This document shows, piece after piece, positions 30,201-44,057 of a stretch of DNA of 64,000 nucleotides. A program made the position numbers and the translations under genes. The notes beneath the pieces are model-generated. The model searched no databases, had not been told where the DNA came from, and worked only from the letters and a program-made list of their open reading frames with translations. The stretch's first letter is position 1. Every line of letters starts with the position of its first letter. Source of the stretch: Apostichopus japonicus (taxonomy: Eukaryota > Echinodermata > Holothuroidea > Aspidochirotida > Stichopodidae); contig NC_092576.1 of NCBI RefSeq assembly GCF_037975245.1, positions 21,081,611-21,145,610 on the forward strand, written 5' to 3'.

Positions 30201-31699
30201 TTTGATCGGTACCGCACATTCGATTGATCGGTACGGAACATTCGATTGATCGGTAAGGAACATTCGATTGATCGGTACTGCACATTCGATTGATCGGTAC
30301 CGCACATTCGATTGATCGGTACCGCACATTCGATTGATCGGTACCGCACATTCGATTGATCGGTACCGCACATTCGATTGATCGGTACGGAACATTCGTT
30401 TGATCGGTACCGCACATTCGATTCATCGGTACGGAACATTCGATTGATCTGTAAGGAACATTCGATTGATCGGTACTGCACATTCGATTGATCGGTACCG
30501 CACATTCGAGTGATCGGTACCGCACATTCGATTGATCGGTACCGAACATTCGATTGATCGGTCACGCACATTCGAGTGATCGGTACCGCACATTCGAATG
30601 ATCGGTACCGAACATTCGATTGATCGGTCACGCACATTCGATTGATCGGTACTGCACATTCGATTGATCGGTACCGCACATTCGATTGATCGGTCACGCA
30701 CATTCGATTGATCGGTACGGAACATTCGTTTGATCGGTACCGCACATTCGATTGATCGGTACGGAACATTCGATTGATCGGTAAGGAACATTCGATTGAT
30801 CGGTACTGCACATTCGATTGATCGGTACCGCACATTCGATTGATCTGTACCGCACGTTCGATTGATCGGAATGGAACATTCGATTGATCGGTACCGCACA
30901 TTCGATTGATCGGAACGGAACATTCGATTGATCGGTACCGCACATTCGTTTGATCGGTACCGCACATTCGATTGATCGGTACCGCACATTCGATTGATCG
31001 GTACCGCCCATTCGATTGATCGGTACCGCACATTCATTTGATCGGTACCGCACATTCTATTTATCGGTACGGAACATTCGATTGATCGGTACCGCACATT
31101 CGATTGATCGGTACTGCACATTCGATTGATCGGTACTGCACATTCGATTGATCGGTACCGCACATTCGATTGATCGGTACCGCACATTCGATTGATCGGT
31201 ACCGCACATTCGATTGATCCGTACCGCATATTCGATTGATCGGTCACGCACATTCGCTTGATCGGTACGGAACATTCGTTTGATCGGTACCGCACATTCG
31301 ATTGATCGGTACGGAACATTCGATTGTTCGGTAAGGAATATTCGATTGATCGGTACTGCACATTCGATTGATCGGAACCGAACATTCGATTGATCGGTAC
31401 CGCACATTCGATCGATCGGTACCGCAAATTCGATTGATCGGTACCGCACATTCGATTGATCGGTACCGCACATTCGATTGATCGGTACTGCACATTCGAT
31501 TGATCGGTACGGAACATTCGTTTGATCGGTACCGCACATTCGATTCATCGGTACCTAACATTCGATTGATCTGTAAGGAACATTCGATTGATCGGTACTG
31601 CACATTCGATTGATCGGTACCGCACATTCGATTGATCGGTACTGCACATTCGATTGATCGGTACCGAACATTCGATTGATCGGTCACACACATTCGATT

Positions 31700-33483
31700 G
31701 ATCGGTACCGCACATTCGATTGATCGGTACCGCACATTCGATGGTTCGGTACGGAACATTCGATTGATCGGTACCGCACATTCGATTGATCGGTACTGCA
31801 CATTCGATTGATCCGTACCGCACATTCGATTGATCGGTACCGCACATTCGATTGATCGGTTCGGAACATTCGTTTGATCGGTACCGCACATTCGATTGAT
31901 CGGTACCGCACATTCGATTGATCGGTACCGCACATTCGATTGATCGGTACCGAACATTCGATTGATCGGTACCGCACATTCGATTGATCGGTACCGCACA
32001 TTCGATTGATCGGAACGGAACATTGATTGATAGGTACCGCACATTCGATTGATCGGAACGGAACATTCGATTGATCGGTACCGCACATTCGATTGATCGG
32101 TACCGCACATTCGATTGATCGGTACCGCACATTCGATTGATCGGTCTCGCACATTCGCTTGATCGGTACGGAACATTCGTTTGATCGGTACCGCACATTC
32201 GATTGATCGGTACGGAACATTCGATTGATCGGTACCGCACATTCGATTGATCGGTACCGCACATTCGATTGATCCGAACCGCACATTCGATTGATCGGTA
32301 CCGCACATTCGATTGATCGGAACGGAACATTCGATTGATCGGTACCGCACATTCGATTGATCCGTACCGCACATTCGATTGATCGGTCACGCACATTCGA
32401 TTGATCGGTACGGAACATTTGTTTGATCGGTACCGCACATTCGATTGATCGGTACGGAACATTCGATTGATCGGTAAGGAACATTCGATTGATCGGTACT
32501 GCACATTCGATTGATCGGTACCGCACATTCGATTGATCGGTACCGCACATTCGATTGATCGGTACCGCACATTCGATTGATCGGTACCGCACATTCGATT
32601 GATCGGTACGGAACAATCGTTTCATCGGTACCGCACATTCGATTGATCGGTACCGCACATTCGATTGATCGGAACGGAACATTGATTGATCGGTACCGCA
32701 CATTCGATCGATCGGTACCGCACATTCGATTGATCGGTACCGCACATTCGATTGATCGGTACCGCACATTCGATGGTTCGGTACGGAACATTCGATTGAT
32801 CGGTACCGCACATTCGATTGATCGGTACTGCACATTCGATTGATCCGTACCGCACATTCGATTGATCGGTACCGCACATTCGATTGATCGGTTCGGAACA
32901 TTCGTTTGATCGGTACCGCACATTCGATTGATCGGTACCGCACATTCGATTGATCGGTACCGCACATTCGATTGATCGGTACCGAACATTCGATTGATCG
33001 GTACCGCACATTCGATTGATCGGTACCGCACATTCGATTGATCGGAACGGAACATTGATTGATAGGTACCGCACATTCGATTGATCGGAACGGAACATTC
33101 GATTGATCGGTACCGCACATTCGATTGATCGGTACCGCACATTCGATTGATCGGTACCGCACATTCGATTGATCGGTCTCGCACATTCGCTTGATCGGTA
33201 CGGAACATTCGTTTGATCGGTACCGCACATTCGATTGATCGGTACGGAACATTCGATTGATCGGTACCGCACATTCGATTGATCGGTACCGCACATTCGA
33301 TTGATCCGAACCGCACATTCGATTGATCGGTACCGCACATTCGATTGATCGGAACGGAACATTCGATTGATCGGTACCGCACATTCGATTGATCCGTACC
33401 GCACATTCGATTGATCGGTCACGCACATTCGATTGATCGGTACGGAACATTTGTTTGATCGGTACCGCACATTCGATTGATCG
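31700..33483. repeat. 1,032-bp spaced tandem block in copy B
   Basis: About 31,700-32,451 is repeated at about 32,732-33,483. The ATGGTTCGG mark is at 31,741 and 32,773, the ATTGATAGG unit near 32,028 and 33,060, and the GGTCTCGCACATTCGCTTG unit near 32,146 and 33,178. The spacing is 47 units minus two bases. In copy A the same marks are 1,802 bp apart, so the two large copies rearranged this segment separately. Confidence 0.8.
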
Positions 33484-36400
33484 GTACCGCACATTCGATT
33501 GATCGGTACCGCACATTCGATTGATCGGTACTGCACATTCGATTGATCGGTACGGAACATTCGTTTGATCGGTACCGCACATTCGATTCATCGGTACGGA
33601 ACATTCGATTGATCTGTAAGGAACATTCGATTGATCGGTACTGCACATTCGATTGATCGGTACCGCACATTCGAGTGATCGGTACCGCACATTCGATTGA
33701 TCGGTACCGAACATTCGATTGATCGGTCACGCACATTCGATTGATCGGTACCGCACATTCGATTGATCGGAACGGAACATTGATTGATCGGTACCGCACA
33801 TTCGATTGATCGGAACGGAACATTCGATTGATCCGTACCGCACATTCGATTGATCGGTACCGCACATTCGATTGATCGGTACCGCACATTCGATCGATCG
33901 GTACCGCACATTCGATTGATCGGTACCGCACATTCGATTGATCGGTACTGCACATTCGATTGATCGGTACTGCACATTCGATTGATCGGTACCGCACATT
34001 CGATTGATCGGTCACGCACATTCGATTGATCGGTACGGAACATTCGTTTGATCGGTACCGCACATTCGATTGATCGGTACGGAACATTCGATTGATCGGT
34101 AAGGAACATTCGATTGATCGGTACTGCACATTCGATTGATCGGTACCGCACATTCGATTGATCTGTACCGCACGTTCGATTGATCGGAATGGAACATTCG
34201 ATTGATCGGTACCGCACATTCGATTGATCGGAACGGAACATTCGATTGATCGGTACCGCACATTCGTTTGATCGGTACCGCACATTCGATTGATCGGTAC
34301 CGCACATTCGATTGATCGGTACCGCCCATTCGATTGATCGGTACCGCACATTCATTTGATCGGTACCGCACATTCTATTTATCGGTACGGAACATTCGAT
34401 TGATCGGTACCGCACATTCGATTGATCGGTACTGCACATTCGATTGATCGGTACTGCACATTCGATTGATCGGTACCGCACATTCGATTGATCGGTACCG
34501 CACATTCGATTGATCGGTACCGCACATTCGATTGTTCCGTACCGCATATTCGATTGATCGGTCACGCACATTCGCTTGATCGGTACGGAACATTCGTTTG
34601 ATCGGTACCGCACATTCGATTGATCGGTACGGAACATTCGATTGTTCGGTAAGGAATATTCGATTGATCGGTACTGCACATTCGATTGATCGGAACCGAA
34701 CATTCGATTGATCGGTACCGCACATTCGATCGATCGGTACCGCAAATTCGATTGATCGGTACCGCACATTCGATTGATCGGTACCGCACATTCGATTGAT
34801 CGGTACTGCACATTCGATTGATCGGTACGGAACATTCGTTTGATCGGTACCGCACATTCGATTCATCGGTACCTAACATTCGATTGATCTGTAAGGAACA
34901 TTCGATTGATCGGTACTGCACATTCGATTGATCGGTACCGCACATTCGATTGATCGGTACCGAACATTCGATTGATCGGTACCGCACATTCGATTGATCG
35001 GTACCGCACATTCGATTGATCGGAACGGAACATTGATTGATAGGTACCGCACATTCGATTGATCGGAACGGAACATTCGATTGATCGGTACCGCACATTC
35101 GATTGATCGGTACCGCACATTCGATTGATCGGTACCGCACATTCGATTGATCGGTCTCGCACATTCGCTTGATCGGTACGGAACATTCGTTTGATCGGTA
35201 CCGCACATTCGATTGATCGGTACGGAACATTCGATTGATCGGTACGGAACATTCGATTGATCGTTACCGCACATTCGATTGATCGGTACCGCACATTCGA
35301 TTGATCCGAACCGCACATTCGATTGATCGGTACCGCACATTCGATTGATCGGAACGGAACATTCGATTGATCGGTACCGCACATTCGATTGATCCGTACC
35401 GCACATTCGATTGATCGGTCACGCACATTCGATTGATCGGTACGGAACATTTGTTTGATCGGTACCGCACATTCGATTGATCGGTACGGAACATTCGATT
35501 GATCGGTAAGGAACATTCGATTGATCGGTACTGCACATTCGATTGATCGGTACCGCACATTCGATTGATCGGTACCGCACATTCGATTGATCGGTACCGC
35601 ACATTCGATTGATCGGTCACGCACATTCGATTGATCGGTACCGCACATTCGATTGATCGGAACGGAACATTGATTGATCGGTACCGCACATTCGATTGAT
35701 CGGAACGGAACATTCGATTGATCCGTACCGCACATTCGATTGATCGGTACCGCACATTCGATTGATCGGTACCGCATATTCGATTGATCGGTACCGCACA
35801 TTCGATTGATCGGTACTGCACATTCGATTGATCGGTACCGCACATTCGATCGATCGGTACCGCACATTCGATTGATCGGTACCGCACATTCGATCGATCC
35901 GTACCGCACATTCGATTGATCGGTCACGCACATTCGCTTGATCGGTACCGCACATTCGATTGATCGGAACGGAACATTCGATTGATCGGTACGGAACATT
36001 CGATTGATCGGTAAGGAACATTCGATTGATCGGTACCGCACATTCGATTAATCGGTACCGCACATTCGATTGATCGGTACCGCACATTCGATTGATCGGT
36101 ACCGCACATTCGATTGATCGGTACGGAACATTCGTTTGATCGGTACCGCACATTCGATTGATCGGTACTGCACATTCGATTGATCGGTACCGAACATTCG
36201 ATTGATCGGTACCGCACATTCGATTGATCGGTACCGCACATTCGATTGATCGGAACGGAACATTCGATTGATCGGTACCGCACATTCGATTGATCGGTAC
36301 TGCACATTCGATTGATCGGTACCGCACATTCGATTGATCGGTACCGCACATTCGATTGATCGGTACGGAACATTCGTTTGATCGGTACGCACATTCGATT

Positions 36401-36769
36401 GATCGGTACGGAACATTCGATTGATCGGTAAGGAACATTCGATTGATCGGTACTGCACATTCGATTGATCGGTACCGCACATTCGATTGATCGGTACCGC
36501 ACATTCGATTGATCGGTACCGCACATTCGATTGATCGGTACCGCACATTCGATTGATCGGTACGGAACATTCGATTGATCTGTAAGGAACATTCGATTGA
36601 TCGGTACTGCACATTCGATTGATCGGTACCGCACATTCGAGTGATCGGTACTGCACATTCGATTGATCGGTACCGAACATTCGATTGATCGGTCACGCAC
36701 ATTCGATTGATCGGTACCGCACATTGATTGATCGGTACCGCACATTTGATTGATCGGAACGGAACATTC

Positions 36770-39010
36770 GATTGATCGGTACTGCACATTCGATTGATCG
36801 GTACCGCACATTCGATTGATCGGTACCGCACATTCGATTGATCGGTACCGCACATTCGATTGATCGGTACCGCACATTCGATTGATCGGTACCGCACATT
36901 CGATTGATCGGTACGGAACAATCGTTTGATCGGTACCGCACATTCGATTGATCGGTACCGCACATTCGATTGATCGGAACGGAACATTCGATTGATCGGT
37001 ACCGCACATTCGATCGATCGGTACCGCACATTCGATTGATCAATACCGCACATTCGACTGATCGGTACCGCACATTCGATTGATCGGTACTGCACATTCG
37101 ATTGATCGGTACGGATCATTCGTTTGATCGGTACCGCACATTCGATTCATCGGTACGGAACATTCGATTGATCTGTAAGGAACATTCGATTGATCGGTAC
37201 GGAACATTCGATTGATCGGTACCGCACTTTCGAGTGATCGGTACTGCACATTCGATTGATCGGTCACGCACATTCGATTGATGGGTACCGCACATTGATT
37301 GATCGGTACCGCACATTCGATTGATCGGAACGGAACATTCGATTGATCGGTACCGCACATTCGATTGATCGGTACCGAACATTCGATTGATCGGTACCGC
37401 ACATTCGATTGATCGGTACCGCACATTCGATCGATCGGTACTGCACATTCGATTGATCGGTACCGAACATTCGATCGATCGGTACCGCACATTCGATTGA
37501 TCGGTACCGCACATTCGATCGATCCGTACCGCACATTCGATTGATCGGTCACGCACATTCGCTTGATCGGTACGGAACATTCGTTTGATCGGTACCGCAC
37601 ATTCGATTGATCGGAACGGAACATTCGATTGATCGGTACGGAACATTCGATTGATCGGTAAGGAACATTCGATTGATCGGTACCGCACATTCGATTGATC
37701 GGTACCGCACATTCGATTGATCGGTACCGCACATTCGATTGATCGGTACGGAACATTCGATTGATCGGTACCGCACATTCGATTGATCGGTACTGCACAT
37801 TCGATTGATCCGTACCGCACATTCGATTGATCGGTACCGCACATTCGATTGATCGGTACGGAACATTCGTTTGATCGGTACCGCACATTCGATTGATCGG
37901 TACTGCACATTCGATTGATCGGTACCGCACATTCGATTGATCGGTACCGCACATTCGATTGATCGGTACCGCACATTCGATTGATCGGTACCGCACATTC
38001 GATTGATCGGTACCGCACATTCGATTGATCGGTACGGAACAATCGTTTGATCGGTACCGCACATTCGATTGATCGGTACCGCACATTCGATTGATCGGAA
38101 CGGAACATTCGATTGATCGGTACCGCACATTCGATCGATCGGTACCGCACATTCGATTGATCAATACCGCACATTCGACTGATCGGTACCGCACATTCGA
38201 TTGATCGGTACTGCACATTCGATTGATCGGTACGGATCATTCGTTTGATCGGTACCGCACATTCGATTCATCGGTACGGAACATTCGATTGATCTGTAAG
38301 GAACATTCGATTGATCGGTACGGAACATTCGATTGATCGGTACCGCACTTTCGAGTGATCGGTACTGCACATTCGATTGATCGGTCACGCACATTCGATT
38401 GATGGGTACCGCACATTGATTGATCGGTACCGCACATTCGATTGATCGGAACGGAACATTCGATTGATCGGTACCGCACATTCGATTGATCGGTACCGAA
38501 CATTCGATTGATCGGTACCGCACATTCGATTGATCGGTACCGCACATTCGATCGATCGGTACTGCACATTCGATTGATCGGTACCGAACATTCGATCGAT
38601 CGGTACCGCACATTCGATTGATCGGTACCGCACATTCGATCGATCCGTACCGCACATTCGATTGATCGGTCACGCACATTCGCTTGATCGGTACGGAACA
38701 TTCGTTTGATCGGTACCGCACATTCGATTGATCGGAACGGAACATTCGATTGATCGGTACGGAACATTCGATTGATCGGTAAGGAACATTCGATTGATCG
38801 GTACCGCACATTCGATTGATCGGTACCGCACATTCGATTGATCGGTACCGCACATTCGATTGATCGGTACGGAACATTCGATTGATCGGTACCGCACATT
38901 CGATTGATCGGTACTGCACATTCGATTGATCCGTACCGCACATTCGATTGATCGGTACCGCACATTCGATTGATCGGTACGGAACATTCGTTTGATCGGT
39001 ACCGCACATT
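36770..39010. repeat. 1,121-bp tandem duplication specific to copy B
   Basis: The unusual unit GATTGATCAATACCGC lies once in copy A (TCAATA at 21,851) but twice in copy B (37,040 and 38,161). The GATGGGTACC, ATCGATCGG and GTACGGATC units repeat with it. The spacing is 51 units minus one base. The offset between copies A and B rises from 15,189 to 16,310 across this block, exactly the 1,121 bp gained. Confidence 0.85.
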
Positions 39011-42000
39011 CGATTGATCGGTACCGCACATTCGATTGATCGGTACCGCACATTCGATTGATCGGTACCGAACATTCGATTGATCGGTACCGCACATTCG
39101 ATTGATCGGTACCGCACATTCGATTGATCGGAACGGAACATTCGATTGATCGGTACCGCACATTCGATTGATCGGTACCGCACATTCGATTGATCGGTAC
39201 CGCACATTCGATTGATCGGTACTGCACATTCGATTGATCGGTACCGCACATTCGATTGATCGGTACCGCACATTCGATTGATCGGTACCGCACATTCGAT
39301 TGATCGGAACCGCACATTCGATTGATCCGTACCGCACATTCGATTGATCGGTACCGCACATTCGATTGATCGGAACGGAACATTCGATTAATCGGTACCG
39401 CACATTCGATTGATCCGTACCGCACATTCGATTGATCGGAACGGAACATTCGATTAATCGGTACCGCACATTCGATTGATCCGTACCGCACATTCGATTG
39501 ATCGGTCACGCAAATTCGATTGATCGGTACGGAACATTCGTTTGATCGGTACCGCACATTCGATTGATCGGTACGGAACATTCGATTGATCGGTACGGAA
39601 CATTCGTTTGATCGGTACCGCACATTTGATTGATCGGTACGGAACATTCGATTGATCGGTACCGCACATTCGATTGATCGGTCACGCACATTCGATTGAT
39701 CGGTACCGCACATTCGTTTGATCGGTACGGCACATTCGATTGATCGGTACCGCACATTCGATTGATCTTTACCGCACATTCGATTGATCGGTACCGCACA
39801 TTCGATTGATCGGTACCGCACATTCGATTGATCCGTACCGCACATTCGATTGATCGTTCACGCACATTCGCTTGATCGGTACGGAACATTCGTTTAATCG
39901 GTACCGCACATTCGATTGATCAGTACCGCACATTCGATTGATCGGAACCGCACATTCGATTGATCGGTACCGCTCATTCGATTGATCGGTACGGAACATT
40001 CGATTGATCGGTACCGCACATTCGACTGATCGGTACGGAACATTCGATTGATCGGTACCGCACATTCGATTGATCGGTACGGAACATTCGATTGATCGGT
40101 ACCGCACATTCGATTGATCCGTACCGCACATTCGATTGATCGGTCACGCACATTCGATTGATCGGTACGGAACATTCGTTTGATCGGTACCGCACATTCG
40201 ATTGATCGGTCACGCACATTCGATTGATCGGTACGGAACATTCGATTGATCGGTACTGCACATTCGATTGATCGGTACCGCACATTCGATTGATCGGTAC
40301 CGCACGTTCGATTGATCGGAATGAAACATTCGATTGATCGGTACCGCACATTCGATTGATCGGAACGGAACATTCGATTGATCGGTACCGCACATTCGTT
40401 TGATCGGTACCGCACATTCGATTGATCGGTACCGCACATTCGATTGATCGGTACCGCCCATTCGATTGATCGGTACCGCACATTCATTTGATCGGTACCG
40501 CACATTCTATTTATCGGTACGGAACATTCGATTGATCGGTACGGAACATTCGATTGATCGGTACTGCACATTCGATTGATCGGTACCGCACATTCGATTG
40601 ATCGGTACCGCACATTCGATTGATCGGTACTGCACATTCGATTGATCGGTACCGCACATTCGATTGATCGGTACCGCACATTCGATTGATCGGTACGGAA
40701 CATTCGTTTGATCGGTACGCACATTCGATTGATCGGTACGGAACATTCGATTGATCGGTAAGGAACATTCGATTGATCGGTACTGCACATTCGATTGATC
40801 GGTACCGCACATTCGATTGATCGGTACCGCACATTCGATTGATCGGTACCGCACATTCGATTGATCGGTACCGCACATTCGATTGATCGGTACGGAACAT
40901 TCGATTGATCTGTAAGGAACATTCGATTGATCGGTACTGCACATTCGATTGATCGGTACCGCACATTCGAGTGATCGGTACTGCACATTCGATTGATCGG
41001 TACCGAACATTCGATTGATCGGTCACGCACATTCGATTGATCGGTACCGCACATTCGATTGATCGGTACCGCACATTCGATCGATCGGTACTGCACATTC
41101 GATTGATCGGTACCGAACATTCGATCGATCGGTACCGCACATTCGATTGATCGGTACCGCACATTCGATCGATCCGTACCGCACATTCGATTGATCGGTC
41201 ACGCACATTCGCTTGATCGGTACGGAACATTCGTTTGATCGGTACCGCACATTCGATTGATCGGAACGGAACATTCGATTGATCGGTACGGAACATTCGA
41301 TTGATCGGAACGGAACATTCGATTGATCGGTACCGCACATTCGATTGATCGGTACCGCACATTCGATTGATCGGTACCGCACATTCGATTGATCGGTACG
41401 GAACATTCGATTGATCGGTACCGCACATTCGATTGATCGGTACTGCACATTCGATTGATCCGTACCGCACATTCGATTGATCGGTACCGCACATTCGATT
41501 GATCGGTACGGAACATTCGTTTGATCGGTACCGCACATTCGATTCATCGGTACGGCACATTCGATTGATCGGTACCGCACATTCGATTGATCGGTACCGA
41601 ACATTCGATTGATCGGTACCGCACATTCGATTGATCGGTACCGCACATTCGATTGATCGGAACGGAACATTCGATTGATCGGTACCGCACATTCGATTGA
41701 TCGGTACCGCACATTCGATTGATCGGTACCGCACATTCGATTGATCGGTACTGCACATTCGATTGATCGGTACCGCACATTCGATTGATCGGTACCGCAC
41801 ATTCGATTGATCGGTACCGCACATTCGATTGATCGGAACCGCACATTCGATTGATCCGTACCGCACATTCGATTGATCGGTACCGCACATTCGATTGATC
41901 GGTACCGCACATTCGATTGATCGGTACCGCACATTCGATTGATCCGTACCGCACATTCGATTGATCGTTCACGCACATTCGCTTGATCGGTACGGAACAT

Positions 42001-44057
42001 TCGTTTAATCGGTACCGCACATTCGATTGATCGGTACCGCACATTCGATTGATCGGAACCGCACATTCGATTGATCGGTACCGCTCATTCGATTGATCGG
42101 TACGGAACATTAGATTGATCGGTACCGCACATTCGATTGATCGGTACGGAACATTCGATTGATCGGTACCGCACATTCGATTGATCGGTACGGAACATTC
42201 GATTGATCGGTACCGCACATTCGATTGATCCGTACCGCACATTCGATTGATCGGTCACGCACATTCGATTGATCGGTACGGAACATTCGTTTGATCGGTA
42301 CCGCACATTCGATTGATCGGTCAAGCACATTCGATTGATCGGTACGGAACATTCGATTGATCGGTACTGCACATTCGATTGATCGGTACCGCACATTCGA
42401 TTGATCGGTACCGCACGTTCGATTGATCGGAATGAAACATTCGATTGATCGGTACCGCACATTCGATTGATCGGAACGGAACATTCGATTGATCGGTACC
42501 GCACATTCGTTTGATCGGTACCGCACATTCGATTGATCGGTACCGCACATTCGATTGATCGGTACCGCCCATTCGATTGATCGGTACCGCACATTCATTT
42601 GATCGGTACCGCACATTCTATTTATCGGTACGGAACATTCGATTGATCGGTACCGCACATTCGATTGATCGGTACCGCACTTTCGATTGATCGTTACTGC
42701 ACATTCGTTTGATCGGTACCGCACATTCGATTGATCCGTACCGCACATTCGATTGATCGGTCACGCACATTCGATTGATCGGTACGGAACATTCGTTTGA
42801 TCGGTACCGCACATTCGATTGATCGGTACGGAACATTCGATTGATCGGTACGGAACATTCGTTTGATCGTTACTGCACATTCGATTGATCGGTACGGAAC
42901 ATTCGATTGATCGGTAAGGAACATTCGATTGATCGGTACTGCACATTCGATTGATCGGTACCGCACATTCGATTGATCGGTACCGCACATTCGATTGATC
43001 GGTACCGCACATTCGATTGATCGGTACCGCACATTCGATTGATCGGTACGGAGCATTCGTTTGATCGGTACCGCACATTCGATTGATCGGTACCGCACAT
43101 TCGATTGATCGGAACGGAACATTGATTGATCGGTACCGCACATTCGATCGATCGGAACGGAACATTCGATTGATCGGTACCGCACATTCGATCGATCGGT
43201 ACCGCACATTCGATTGATCGGTACCGCACATTCGATTGATCGGTACCGAACATTCGATTGATCGGTACTGCACATTCGATTGATCGGTACGGAACATTCG
43301 TTTGATCGGTACCGCACATTCGATTCATCGGTACGGAACATTCGATTGATCTGTAAGGAACATTCGATTGATCGGTACTGCACATTCGATTGATCGGTAC
43401 CGCACATTCGATTGATCGGTACTGCACATTCGATTGATCGGTACCGAACATTCGATTGATCGGTCACGCACATTCGATTGATCGGTACCGCACATTCGAT
43501 TGATCGGTACCGCACATTCGATTGATCGGTACTGCACATTCGATTGATCCGTACCGCACATTCGATTGATCGGTACCGCACATTCGATTGATCGGTACGG
43601 AACATTCGTTTGATCGGTACCGCACATTCGATTGATCGGTACCGCGCATTCGATTGATCGGTACCGCACATTCGATTGATCGGTACCGAACATTCGATTG
43701 ATCGGTACCGCACATTCGATTGATCGGTACCGCACATTCGATTGATAGGAACGGAACATTCGATTGATCGGTACCGCACATTCGATTGATCGGTACCGCA
43801 CATTCGATTGATCGGTACCGCACATTCGATTGATCGGTACTGCACATTCGATTGATCGGTACCGCACATTCGATTGATCGGTACCGCACATTCGATTGAT
43901 CGGTACCGCACATTCGATTGATCGGTACCGCACATTCGATTGATCCGTACCGCACATTCGATTGATCGGTACCGCACATTCGATTGATCGGAACTGAACA
44001 TTCGATTAATCGGTACCGCACATTCGATTGATCCGTACCGCACATTCGATTGATCGG

